40,404 bases of DNA from assembly GCA_005799545.1 (NCBI GenBank), contig SYGM01000197.1, positions 1 to 40,404 on the forward strand, in the 5' to 3' direction. A program made the position numbers and the translations under genes. Source of the stretch: Planctomycetia bacterium. GTDB lineage: Bacteria > Planctomycetota > UBA1135 > GCA-002686595. Below are positions 25,543 through 33,689 of the stretch, piece after piece; positions within the stretch are counted from its first letter, which is position 1; the number at the start of each line of letters is the position of its first letter. Below the pieces are notes generated by a model. It was given only the letters and a program-made list of their open reading frames with translations, ran no database searches and was not told the DNA's origin.

Positions 25543-28280
25543 GCAGTGCTCCCGGGCACGGTCAACAGGCGAAGGCTCGACAACCGGGCATGCACGCCGG
25601 GCTGCGGCAGGGGTTCGATGCGCAGCGTCTGCGCCTCGTGTGACAGGTTCAGCTCCAGGCGGGTCTCCAGCTCGCCGTCATGGCCGCCGGAAGTCTGCAG
25701 GACTCCGCGTCCCGCCTCGACACCATCGACCAGCACGCGCACGCCCAGCCCCAGTTGCCGCTCGGCAGCCAGCGCAAACTGGCTCACGATCAGCGTACGC
25801 AGGCCACCGCCCGCGCCACCGCCCGCGCCATCGAGCGCGTATTCGGCCGCCGAACCGGGGCGCAACAGCAGATAGCTGGCACCCTGTTCCTCGGCTCCGG
25901 CTTCGCGCCGCAGGCTCTGCTTGCCGGTGCGCTCCCAGATCAGGCGAGGGCGCGCGGCACGCGGACCGAAAGCGCTCTTCCTCGCGCACAGGCCGCGGTA
26001 GCGGAACTCCATGGTCGCCGCATCGTCCTCGATGGACTTGATGGGCGGGAAATCGCGACTGAGGTGTCCGAGCAGCTCCGGCTCATTCGCGAGCCGACGC
26101 AGCACGCGCGCGAGATCCTGCGCATCGCCGACCTCGAAGTGCAGACCGTCGATGCCGTCGCGGACGAACTCGGCCATTCCGCCGATGTTGCTGGCGATCA
26201 CGGGTGTGCCGAAGATGTGCGCCTCGTGAATCGTCAGCGGTGAGTTCTCCCACCAGATCGAGGGCACGATCAGCGCGTCGAGGCCCGCATAGACTTCCGC
26301 GATGCGTGCGTTGTCAAAGCGCCCGTGGAAGTGCACATGCTCGGGAGCAAGTCGTCGGAGCTCGGCATGGTGCGGGTCGTTGTCCGGCTTGAAGTCGCCG
26401 TGCACATGCAATTCAAAATGCGCCGGATCGAGTTCCTGCATCGCACGCACGAGCACCTCGCCGCCCTTGTACCAGACCAGCGAGCCTACGAAACCCAGGC
26501 GCAGCTTGCCGTTGCCGGAGGGCCGCTTGGCGAGTGCCCCTGCCTCGCCCACGCGCAGTCCGTTGTCGGAGAACAGCGTGGTGTGCGCGGGCATGCCGGC
26601 CTTGTCGATCAGGACCTTGCGCAGAAAACGGCTCGGGGAGATGCGCAGATCCGCCGCCTTGTAGGCACCGCTCACGAAGGGCCGGCGCGCACGCAGGTCG
26701 CTGATGCCTTCCCAGCGACGGCGCAGGCCTTCGGGCAGCATGCGCCCCTTGCCGATGCCCTTCTCCAGCGCATCGAGGAACGGACCCGTCGCGTGCCCGG
26801 TCGCCTTGAGCCTGGGGATCTGATCAAGGCTCTGCTCCTTGATGCACAGGAAGCAGCCTGCGTCCATCCCGTCCTCGCAACGCACGCCATCGGGGCGTAT
26901 CAGCTGCACGCGCGGACACAGCGCCCAATAGTCGTGGCAGGTCAGCACGGTCGGCAGATCGAGCTCGCGCGCCACTTCCACCAGACCCGCTGAGAGATGG
27001 ATCAGGTGCTGGAAGTGCACGAGATCCGGCTTCTCAGCCAACAACAGTCGAGCGAAGGCAGCCTCCGCTCCGGCATGGCGGTAGCTGTCGGCAAGCCGCA
27101 CATCGGGCTCGCGCCGCAGCATGCGCAGCACGCGCAGGCCTTCGAATTGCTCTTCGCGGATTCCGAAATCCGGCCCTTCGCCACGCGCCGTACGGGCGAG
27201 CACGAGCACATCGTGGCCGCGCGCCTGCATCTGCCGCGCCAGGTTGAGCGTGTAGATCTCGGTGCCCGCCCAGGTTTCGGGCGGAAATCCATGCACCACA
27301 TACAGCAGCTTGAGCCGCGAGCGCTCAAGCACGCGCGTCGGCCCGTGGCGCACCTCACTCAGGCCGCCTTCGTGCAGGCCTTCGAATGTGGCGCTGCGCA
27401 GTTCGGCGGCGAGCTTGAGCTGCTCACCGTATTCGGCGTCGCTCAAGCGTGCGGCGCGCAGCGCCTCGCGGTCGCGCGCCAGCTGGCGCTCGGCCAGAAT
27501 GCGCGCGTCGTTGCGGGTGCCCACGCAGATGCGATCGAGCCACTCGGCGTTGAAGCGTGCGTCGATGATCGCGCGCTCGCGCCACTCCTTCGCGGAGTAG
27601 TCGTGGCTGTGCTCCACCGCAGCAGCGTCGTCGTAGACGATCGTATGCCCGGCTTCTAGCAGGGCACGTGCCATCAGCACATCTTCGCCGAACCAGGTGC
27701 GCGGGAAGGGGTGCCGCTCCCACAAGCTGCGGCGGATGGCGCTGGCGACATCATTGAAATTCCAGAGCAGCCGTTTTTCGTGGGTCGAGAGCCGGCGATA
27801 GGCATCTGCGTCGGTGATGCGCGTTTCCTTGCGTCCCAGCGCGTAGCCCGGATCGCCCTCGCTGAAGACGCGCGTCAGGAGCTGCGCATCCGGCCGCGGC
27901 GTGTTGCGGCAGTAGGCTGCGCCCACGGCCGGATCGGCGAAGTTCGCAGCCAGCGTGGCGAGCCAGTCCGGCGAGCCGGGAATCGCATCCTGCGTAAGAA
28001 ACACGAGCAGTTCGCCCTGCGAGCGGGCGGCGAGCAGATTGCGCGTGTCGCCGTGATCGAACTCGAGCTTGTCGATGCGCTCGCGCACGAAGGGTACGGG
28101 GAAGCGCTCCGCGAAGCGTCCCAGCAGTTCCCAGGTGCCATCGCTCGAACCGGAGTCAATGGCCCGGAAATCCCACGGAATGGTGCAACGCTGCGCCGCG
28201 AGGCTCGTCAGCACACGTTCGAGAAACTCCAGACCTTGCCAGGTCGGCATCAGTACGGAAATCGAACGGGGCAGGCTCAT
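25539..28280 (-). CDS. Fused GT2-GT4 bifunctional glycosyltransferase with C-terminal beta-rich domain
   Basis: A 913-residue protein with two catalytic modules. Residues 1-270 are a GT2 domain: ISVLMPTWQG, AIDSGSSDGTW (41-50), FDHGDTRN (74-81), TQDA (97-100). Residues about 323-735 are a GT4-type GT-B domain: LKLLYVVHGFPPETWAGTEIYTLNLA, a CPRVQLIRPDG insertion with several Cys, RLGFVGSLVWYKGG, ENSPLTIHEAHIFGTPVIAS, and GLHFEVGDAQDLA. About 760-913 is an unassigned, probably beta-rich module. Fusion lets two successive sugars be added by one polypeptide (inference). Its ATG at 28280 overlaps the end of a shifted frame of the upstream gene as ATGA. The GT2 module is a paralogue of the upstream 279-residue protein. 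Confidence 0.9.
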   Translation of the reverse strand: MSLPRSISVLMPTWQGLEFLERVLTSLAAQRCTIPWDFRAIDSGSSDGTWELLGRFAERFPVPFVRERIDKLEFDHGDTRNLLAARSQGELLVFLTQDAIPGSPDWLATLAANFADPAVGAAYCRNTPRPDAQLLTRVFSEGDPGYALGRKETRITDADAYRRLSTHEKRLLWNFNDVASAIRRSLWERHPFPRTWFGEDVLMARALLEAGHTIVYDDAAAVEHSHDYSAKEWRERAIIDARFNAEWLDRICVGTRNDARILAERQLARDREALRAARLSDAEYGEQLKLAAELRSATFEGLHEGGLSEVRHGPTRVLERSRLKLLYVVHGFPPETWAGTEIYTLNLARQMQARGHDVLVLARTARGEGPDFGIREEQFEGLRVLRMLRREPDVRLADSYRHAGAEAAFARLLLAEKPDLVHFQHLIHLSAGLVEVARELDLPTVLTCHDYWALCPRVQLIRPDGVRCEDGMDAGCFLCIKEQSLDQIPRLKATGHATGPFLDALEKGIGKGRMLPEGLRRRWEGISDLRARRPFVSGAYKAADLRISPSRFLRKVLIDKAGMPAHTTLFSDNGLRVGEAGALAKRPSGNGKLRLGFVGSLVWYKGGEVLVRAMQELDPAHFELHVHGDFKPDNDPHHAELRRLAPEHVHFHGRFDNARIAEVYAGLDALIVPSIWWENSPLTIHEAHIFGTPVIASNIGGMAEFVRDGIDGLHFEVGDAQDLARVLRRLANEPELLGHLSRDFPPIKSIEDDAATMEFRYRGLCARKSAFGPRAARPRLIWERTGKQSLRREAGAEEQGASYLLLRPGSAAEYALDGAGGGAGGGLRTLIVSQFALAAERQLGLGVRVLVDGVEAGRGVLQTSGGHDGELETRLELNLSHEAQTLRIEPLPQPGVHARLSSLRLLTVPGSTA

Positions 28281-28377
28281 GGCGTTGAGGTGGGGAGTCC
28301 GGGCTTATCGGCCTGGAACTGCGCTTCAGAGTAGGCCCGCAGGCCGTGCAGCGGGAAGAAATTTCCTAGCCTGCCCC
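28277..28377 (-). other. Probable missing C-terminal end of the GT2 gene, in the -1 frame
   Basis: Reading from the C4 run (28374-28377) in the alternative frame encodes a protein-like tail rich in Phe, Leu and Tyr, ending at TGA 28277-28279, which overlaps the downstream ATG by the same 4-base pattern used at other junctions here. Adding one C to the run restores a single frame of about 310 residues. This may be a sequencing or assembly error, a genuine mutation, or (less likely) programmed slippage. Confidence 0.55.
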
Positions 28378-29205
28378 GAGCTTCCCGCGGCTGCCCCGGT
28401 ACTGCCCCCAGATCTGCGCCGCCCGCAGCAGGGGCGCGCGTGCAAGCCCGCCGGGACTGCTCTGCGGGAAGCGCCAGTCTGCTCGCAGCTCGTAGGCCAG
28501 GCCGCGCAGCACGCTCCAAAGATCAGGACGCACGCGCACGCCGCGCTGCGTGCGGTGGAACTCGGCGTCGATGCGGAAGCGCTGGTAGGCCTCGCGCAAC
28601 CCATAGCGATGCGAGTGCCGGACAACCGCCGCGGGTTCCAGGCGCACGGACTCTCCGGCGCCGACGCGAGCGCGCGCCCAGGCCTGATCCTCGCCGAAGG
28701 CCAGCTCCGGAAACGGAGCGCGCAGCAGTGCGCTGCGCCGATAGGCCGCCGCAACATTGTGAAACGCAGCCGCGGCAGCGCTCCCTTCCAGCGCCAGCGC
28801 CGAGCTCTCTGGCGCCGCGAGCACGCTGCGCGCCGTCAGCGGATCGTCATCGACGCGCGGCAGGACGCGCGCGCAGACCCCCGCCAGCCGCGGATCCGCG
28901 CGCAACGGCGCGATCAGGCGCTCCAGAAAGTCATCACCCTGCGGCTGGGCATCCTGCGAGAAGAACACCACGAACTCGCTCGAGGCCTGCTCGACGAGCC
29001 GCTGGCGAGTGCGGCCGTGGCCGAACTCCTGCGGCTCGATGCCGGTGACGCGAAAGCGATGCCGCTGCAACAACTCGCGCGTGCCATCGTGCGAGCTGGT
29101 GTCGATCGCGATGCGATCCTGAGGCACGCTCTGGCGCTCCAGTGCAGCGAGCAGCGGCGGCAGCTGCGCCGCGCCGTTGCGCGTGGGGATCAGGACCGCG
29201 ATCAC
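28366..29205 (-). CDS. GT2 glycosyltransferase, rhamnosyltransferase-like (C-terminus probably frameshifted)
   Basis: A 279-residue GT-A enzyme as read: VLIPTRNGAAQL, IDTSSHDGT, the EFGHGRTRQ motif, SQDA, FGEDQAWARAR, HSHRYGLREAYQRFRID. It resembles the N-terminal GT2 half of the next protein (FGED and HSH motifs in the same order). GTG start at 29205, three bases after the transporter stop. As written it ends at TAG 28366 and leaves an 85-base gap, in a unit whose other gene junctions overlap or are 3 bases apart. Continuing in the -1 frame instead gives 30 more codons of plausible protein (NFFPLHGLRAYSEAQF) and a TGA that overlaps the next ATG as ATGA. A base lost from the CCCC run at 28374-28377 would explain this. 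Confidence 0.8.
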   Translation of the reverse strand: MIAVLIPTRNGAAQLPPLLAALERQSVPQDRIAIDTSSHDGTRELLQRHRFRVTGIEPQEFGHGRTRQRLVEQASSEFVVFFSQDAQPQGDDFLERLIAPLRADPRLAGVCARVLPRVDDDPLTARSVLAAPESSALALEGSAAAAAFHNVAAAYRRSALLRAPFPELAFGEDQAWARARVGAGESVRLEPAAVVRHSHRYGLREAYQRFRIDAEFHRTQRGVRVRPDLWSVLRGLAYELRADWRFPQSSPGGLARAPLLRAAQIWGQYRGSRGKLGAG

Positions 29206-29208
29206 GGC

Positions 29209-31269
29209 TCAGATCTGCGTCTTCTTCTTGCCCATGTAGATGACCAGAGCGGCGAGGAGCAGATAGGGAATCAGCGCCCACAGGCTCAGATCGATCGGCA
29301 GCAGGGCCTGGAAGCTCGCGCCCAAGCCCTGGGCATCGGTCAAGAGATCGCTGTTGCCCCCATCGGTCGGAACAGCCTTGAAGACGCTGGTGGCAACGCC
29401 CGTCAGCGTGCCGCCCGCCACCAGACCGGTCGCGAAGAGCATGCCGGGGGAGAGTTCGCTCTCGTCCTTCTCGCCGCGCCACTTGTCGGCCACCCAGCGC
29501 AGGCAGCCGCCGATGAAGATCGGCAGCGTCGCTCCCATCGGCAGGTATGCGCCGACGGCCCAGGCCAGCGGCGAGACGCCGCACATGTAGATCATCAGCG
29601 CCAGCCCCGCGCCGACGAGGATGTAGCCCCAGGGCAGGTTCTGCGACATGACGCCCTTGACCACCGTGGCCATCAGCGTGGCCTGCGGTGCGGGGAACTT
29701 GTCCGAACCGATCCCGAAGCTGCCGTGCAGGAACTGCAGCGTCAGGCCGATCACGAAGGTGCTGACAACCACTCCGATCACCAGACCCCACTGCTGGCGG
29801 ATGGGCGTGGCACCGACCAGATAGCCGGTCTTGAGGTCCTGACTGGTGGCCCCCGCGTTGGCGGCGGCGATGCAGACGATCGCACCGACCGAGAGCGCCA
29901 CCGGCTGGTAGGCCTCCCCGCCCATGCCCATGCTGACGAACACCAGCGCGGTGCCGAGCAGCGTGGCGATGGTCATGCCGGAGATCGGGTTGGAGCTCGA
30001 ACCGATCAATCCCACGATGCGCGATGAGACGGTGACGAACAGGAAGCCGAAGACGAGCATCAGCACGGCCATCATCAGCTTGCCCATCAGACCGCCGGGC
30101 AGGATCGGCAGCGCCGCGAGGATGCCTGCCAGCGCCACGGCGCCGATCGCGACCCAGGCGATCGGCATGTCGCGCTCGGTACGCAGTTGAGCCGCTCCCG
30201 CACCGGCCTTTGAGCCGCTCAGAGCACCCATCGACTCACGCAGCGAACGCACGATCGTCGGCATGGTCTTGATCAGCGTGATGATGCCCGCCATCGTCAC
30301 GGCGCCCGCGCCGATGTAGCGCGTGTAGGCCTCGCGGTAGCGCGTCACCTCGCTCATGCCGTCGATCTTGGCCTGCGTGTAGCCGAGCGCGAGCAGGTCC
30401 TCCATCACGCGCGTGTCGGCGACAAGCATCGACAGCAGCGGAATGATCACGAGGAAGGTCAGCACGCTGCCCGACACCATGATGCCGCCGATCTTGGGAC
30501 CGAGGATGTAGCCCACCCCGAGGAACTCCGGGCTGAGCTCGTTTTCGACCTTGGCGTTGGGCAGCACCGCTGTCTTCTTCGAAACCCACGCCACGGCCTC
30601 ATGCCACATCGCGAACACGCTGTTGAGCAGCTTGTAGACGAAAGCCACCGCCACGCCGCCGAACACCAGGCCGGCCATCTTGCCGCCCTTTTCGCCCGCG
30701 ATCAGAACGTCCGCGCAGGCCGTGCCTTCCGGATAGGGCAGCGTGCCGTGCTCCTTGACGATCAAGGAACGGCGCAGCGGCACCATGAACAGCACCCCGA
30801 GGATGCCGCCCACCGCCGCCAGCGTCATGATCGAGGCGTAGGTGAAGTACGCTTCGCCGCCGGCTCCGGGTGAGAGGAACAGCATCGCCGGAATCGTGAA
30901 GGCGACTCCCGCCGCGACGGACTCCCCCGCCGAACCGATCGTCTGCACGATGTTGTTCTCGAGAATCGTCGCGCGCTTGAAGATGCGCAAGAGACTGATC
31001 GACAGCACCGCAATCGGAATCGAAGCCGAGACGGTGAGACCCGCCTTGAGAGCGAGATAGACCGTCGAGGCGCCGAACAGAATCCCGAACAGCGATCCGA
31101 ACAGGATGGCCTTGAATGTGAATTCAGGCACCTCTTGTTCGGGAGCGATGAAGGGCTTGTGTTCCGCGACCGGACCACCGGGCTTGGAAGAGTGGCTGGA
31201 GGGTTCCGCGTGTCCCATGCAAGGGCCGATGCTAGCCTGAGGGACGAGTCGAATCCCAGTGTCCGCCAT
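29209..31269 (-). CDS. OPT-family oligopeptide transporter
   Basis: A 686-residue polytopic inner-membrane protein of the OPT/YSL superfamily, proton-driven importers of oligopeptides or metal chelates. Features: EFTFKAILFGSLFGILFGASTVYLALKAGLTVSASIPIAVLSI, the ENNIVQTIGSAGES signature, PYPEGTACADVL, and about 14-16 hydrophobic segments up to LLLAALVIYMGKKK. The frame begins at ATG 31269; a second ATG at 31218 (start GHAEPSSHSSK) lies 10 bases after a TAGCAT element on the minus strand and would remove 17 residues, so the true start may be there. It heads the glycosyltransferase unit with 3 bases to the next gene. Whether it moves peptides or a chelate is unknown; adjacency to glycosyltransferases may be just operon position. 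Confidence 0.9.
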   Translation of the reverse strand: MADTGIRLVPQASIGPCMGHAEPSSHSSKPGGPVAEHKPFIAPEQEVPEFTFKAILFGSLFGILFGASTVYLALKAGLTVSASIPIAVLSISLLRIFKRATILENNIVQTIGSAGESVAAGVAFTIPAMLFLSPGAGGEAYFTYASIMTLAAVGGILGVLFMVPLRRSLIVKEHGTLPYPEGTACADVLIAGEKGGKMAGLVFGGVAVAFVYKLLNSVFAMWHEAVAWVSKKTAVLPNAKVENELSPEFLGVGYILGPKIGGIMVSGSVLTFLVIIPLLSMLVADTRVMEDLLALGYTQAKIDGMSEVTRYREAYTRYIGAGAVTMAGIITLIKTMPTIVRSLRESMGALSGSKAGAGAAQLRTERDMPIAWVAIGAVALAGILAALPILPGGLMGKLMMAVLMLVFGFLFVTVSSRIVGLIGSSSNPISGMTIATLLGTALVFVSMGMGGEAYQPVALSVGAIVCIAAANAGATSQDLKTGYLVGATPIRQQWGLVIGVVVSTFVIGLTLQFLHGSFGIGSDKFPAPQATLMATVVKGVMSQNLPWGYILVGAGLALMIYMCGVSPLAWAVGAYLPMGATLPIFIGGCLRWVADKWRGEKDESELSPGMLFATGLVAGGTLTGVATSVFKAVPTDGGNSDLLTDAQGLGASFQALLPIDLSLWALIPYLLLAALVIYMGKKKTQI

Positions 31270-31301
31270 GAACTGACGCCCGCCGACAACCCGCCCCCGC
31301 C

Positions 31302-33680
31302 ATGCAGCGCATCCTGCTCTATGCTCTCGCCTGCGCTTCCGGTGCGGTCGGAATCAGCTACGAAGTGCTGTTCTTCCGCCGACTGGCGTTGGTTTTCGGC
31401 GTCGCGGAGTGGGCGGCCGCGCTGGTCGTCGGCCTGTTCCTCACGGGTCTGGGATTGGGAGCCTGGCTCAGCACCCGCTGGCGCGAGCCCGCGCGGCCGC
31501 TGCGGTTCTACGCGCTCGCGGAACTGGGCTTGGCGCTGCTCGGCTGGCTCTGTCCGCTGGCCATTCCGATGCTGGGTGCGGCAGCCTGGCTCGTGATCCT
31601 CCCGCCGGCGATGCTGATGGGAGCGAGCTTCCCCTTGCTGGCTGCCGCGGCGGTGAGGCTGGAAGGCTCGGCAGCCAAGGCCGGTGCGCGCGTCTACGGC
31701 TGGAACACGCTGGGAGCGGCAGCCGGCGTTCTGCTGTGTGCGTTCGCCAGCCTGCCGGCACTGGGTCTCGATGGCACAACGCGACTCGCGATCCTCGGCA
31801 ATCTGCTGCTCGCCGGCGGTGCCGCAGGGCTGCAGCGCCGGCAGTTGACCGCTCCTCCGGCAGAACAGCACAGGGCGGCATCCACGGTGCCGATCAGGCT
31901 GCTGCCCGGCTGGCTGCTGTGGGCCGCGGCATTGATCGGAGCGGTGTCGCTGGCGCTGCAGGTGCTTGCCAACCGGCTGCTGGGCTCACTGCTCGCGGGT
32001 ACGGTGTACACCTTCGCCTCCATCCTGTTCGTGTTTCTGGCAGGGATAGGACTGGGTGCATGGGTCGGTGCGCGCTGGGTGCACGGACGCAGCGCGCCGC
32101 GTGCAGCGTTGGGTTGGCTCGCGGCCTGCGCTCCGCCTGCGCTGCTGCTGTCGCTGCTCGCGTTGCAATGGCGCTGCGGCGGTGAGGACCTGTTTGCGGG
32201 CGTGATTCAGATCGGGCTGTACGAGCCGACGCAGCCGATCGACGCACTCCCTCCTTCCGCATGGTTTGCGCTGTGCGTCGAGTACTCCGCGATCCTGCTG
32301 GCCCTGCCGACGCTGCTGCTCGGTGCCTTCCTGCCCGCATGCGCGGCGTACATCAGCCGCGAGCGGGCAGCGGGGTCACTGGGCCTGCTCTACCTCGTCA
32401 ACACGCTCGGCGCGCTCGCCGGCGGACTGCTCGCGGCGCATCTTCTGCTGGAGATGCTGGGCCTGCGCGGCCTGTTCGCCGCGCTGCTGACAATCCCGGG
32501 CCTGCTGGCGCTGGCGCTGGTCGCGCGCAGCGGTCTGCTGGTGCTGCCGATGGCGGTGGCCGCGGTCTGGACCCTGCAGCCGGGCGCTCCGCCGGGCACC
32601 GCGCGCGGTCTGGAGACGCTAGCCTACCGCGAATCGGCCGCATGCGGAGCCAAGGTCGAGCAGGTGCGCGATGCCGCCGAGCCACAGCCCGTGCGCATTC
32701 TGCGCGTCAACGGCAAGCCCGTGGCAAGCTCGATCCTGATCGATCGGCGGCTGCAGTACATGCTCGGGTTGATCACGACACTGAGCCATCCCGATCCGCG
32801 GCGCACGCTGTGCATCGGGCTGGGAACGGGCATGAGCGCGCGTGCACTGGCCGCAGGCAGCCGGGAACTCGATGTGATCGAGCTCTCCCCCGCCGTGGTC
32901 GCGATGCAGCCCTATTTCAGCGTCTGGAACGGCTCGATCCACGAGCGGGCCAATACGCGCATCCGCATCGACGACGGCCGGGCCTTCCTCGAGCAGCGCG
33001 CGCAGAGCTACGAGTGCATCAGCGCCGATCCCATCGATCCCTGTGTGGCGGGTTCGGCTTATCTCTACACGCTGGAGTACTACCGGCTCGGCGCGCGTCA
33101 CCTCACTACTGACGGCGTGATGAGTCAGTGGATCCCGCTCTACGATCTGGCGCAGGAAGACATCGCCAGCATCGTGCGCACATTCCTCGCCGTCTTCCCC
33201 CACGCACAGGGCTGGGTCACGGGCTACGACCTCGTGCTGGTGGGATCGCAGCGTCCGTTGACGCTGGATCCGACGCACTGGGAGCGGCGCCTCAAGGAGC
33301 CTGAGATCGCCGCGCTGGCGACGGATGTCGGCATCCTGTCCGTCGACGACCTGCTCGGCTCCTGTTTTGCACTGCGCGAAGATCTGGAGCGTCTGGCCGC
33401 ACGGGCACCGACCATCAACACCGATGATCGACCCTGGATCGAATTCCATGCTCCTCTGGCGAACTTCGGCTCGTACCCCTCCTCGGTCTACCGCTTCCTG
33501 GCCGAATGCCGCACAACACTCGAATTCGCTGCGGGAACTGCTGAGCACCGCCGTGCCGAGATCCAGACCCGACGCCGGCAGCTGATGGATGCGGCCTGGG
33601 ACTTCGCCCGGGACGTCGAGACCTCCAGGGCGTGGGGAGAAGCGCGCAACCGCTACATCGAGCGCCTGCGCGGACGCTAG
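31302..33680 (+). CDS. Membrane-anchored spermidine-synthase-like protein
   Basis: A 792-residue fusion: about 440 residues of transmembrane segments, then a Rossmann-fold domain (about 440-720) of the spermidine/spermine synthase type. The SAM-binding loop is LCIGLGTGMS (G506-x-G508-T-G510) and the acidic strand end is DVIELSP. The catalytic-region motif reads SADPIDP (D576, D579). The LEYYRLGARHLTTDGVMSQWIPL segment is family-typical. Membrane-embedded SpeE-like proteins of this architecture are widespread in Planctomycetota and related phyla; polyamine synthesis is unproven. Start at ATG 31302. It is divergent from the transporter gene with 32 bases between the start codons, and a kinase gene follows after 9 bases. 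Confidence 0.85.
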   Translation: MQRILLYALACASGAVGISYEVLFFRRLALVFGVAEWAAALVVGLFLTGLGLGAWLSTRWREPARPLRFYALAELGLALLGWLCPLAIPMLGAAAWLVILPPAMLMGASFPLLAAAAVRLEGSAAKAGARVYGWNTLGAAAGVLLCAFASLPALGLDGTTRLAILGNLLLAGGAAGLQRRQLTAPPAEQHRAASTVPIRLLPGWLLWAAALIGAVSLALQVLANRLLGSLLAGTVYTFASILFVFLAGIGLGAWVGARWVHGRSAPRAALGWLAACAPPALLLSLLALQWRCGGEDLFAGVIQIGLYEPTQPIDALPPSAWFALCVEYSAILLALPTLLLGAFLPACAAYISRERAAGSLGLLYLVNTLGALAGGLLAAHLLLEMLGLRGLFAALLTIPGLLALALVARSGLLVLPMAVAAVWTLQPGAPPGTARGLETLAYRESAACGAKVEQVRDAAEPQPVRILRVNGKPVASSILIDRRLQYMLGLITTLSHPDPRRTLCIGLGTGMSARALAAGSRELDVIELSPAVVAMQPYFSVWNGSIHERANTRIRIDDGRAFLEQRAQSYECISADPIDPCVAGSAYLYTLEYYRLGARHLTTDGVMSQWIPLYDLAQEDIASIVRTFLAVFPHAQGWVTGYDLVLVGSQRPLTLDPTHWERRLKEPEIAALATDVGILSVDDLLGSCFALREDLERLAARAPTINTDDRPWIEFHAPLANFGSYPSSVYRFLAECRTTLEFAAGTAEHRRAEIQTRRRQLMDAAWDFARDVETSRAWGEARNRYIERLRGR

Positions 33681-33689
33681 TCTCTGAGC

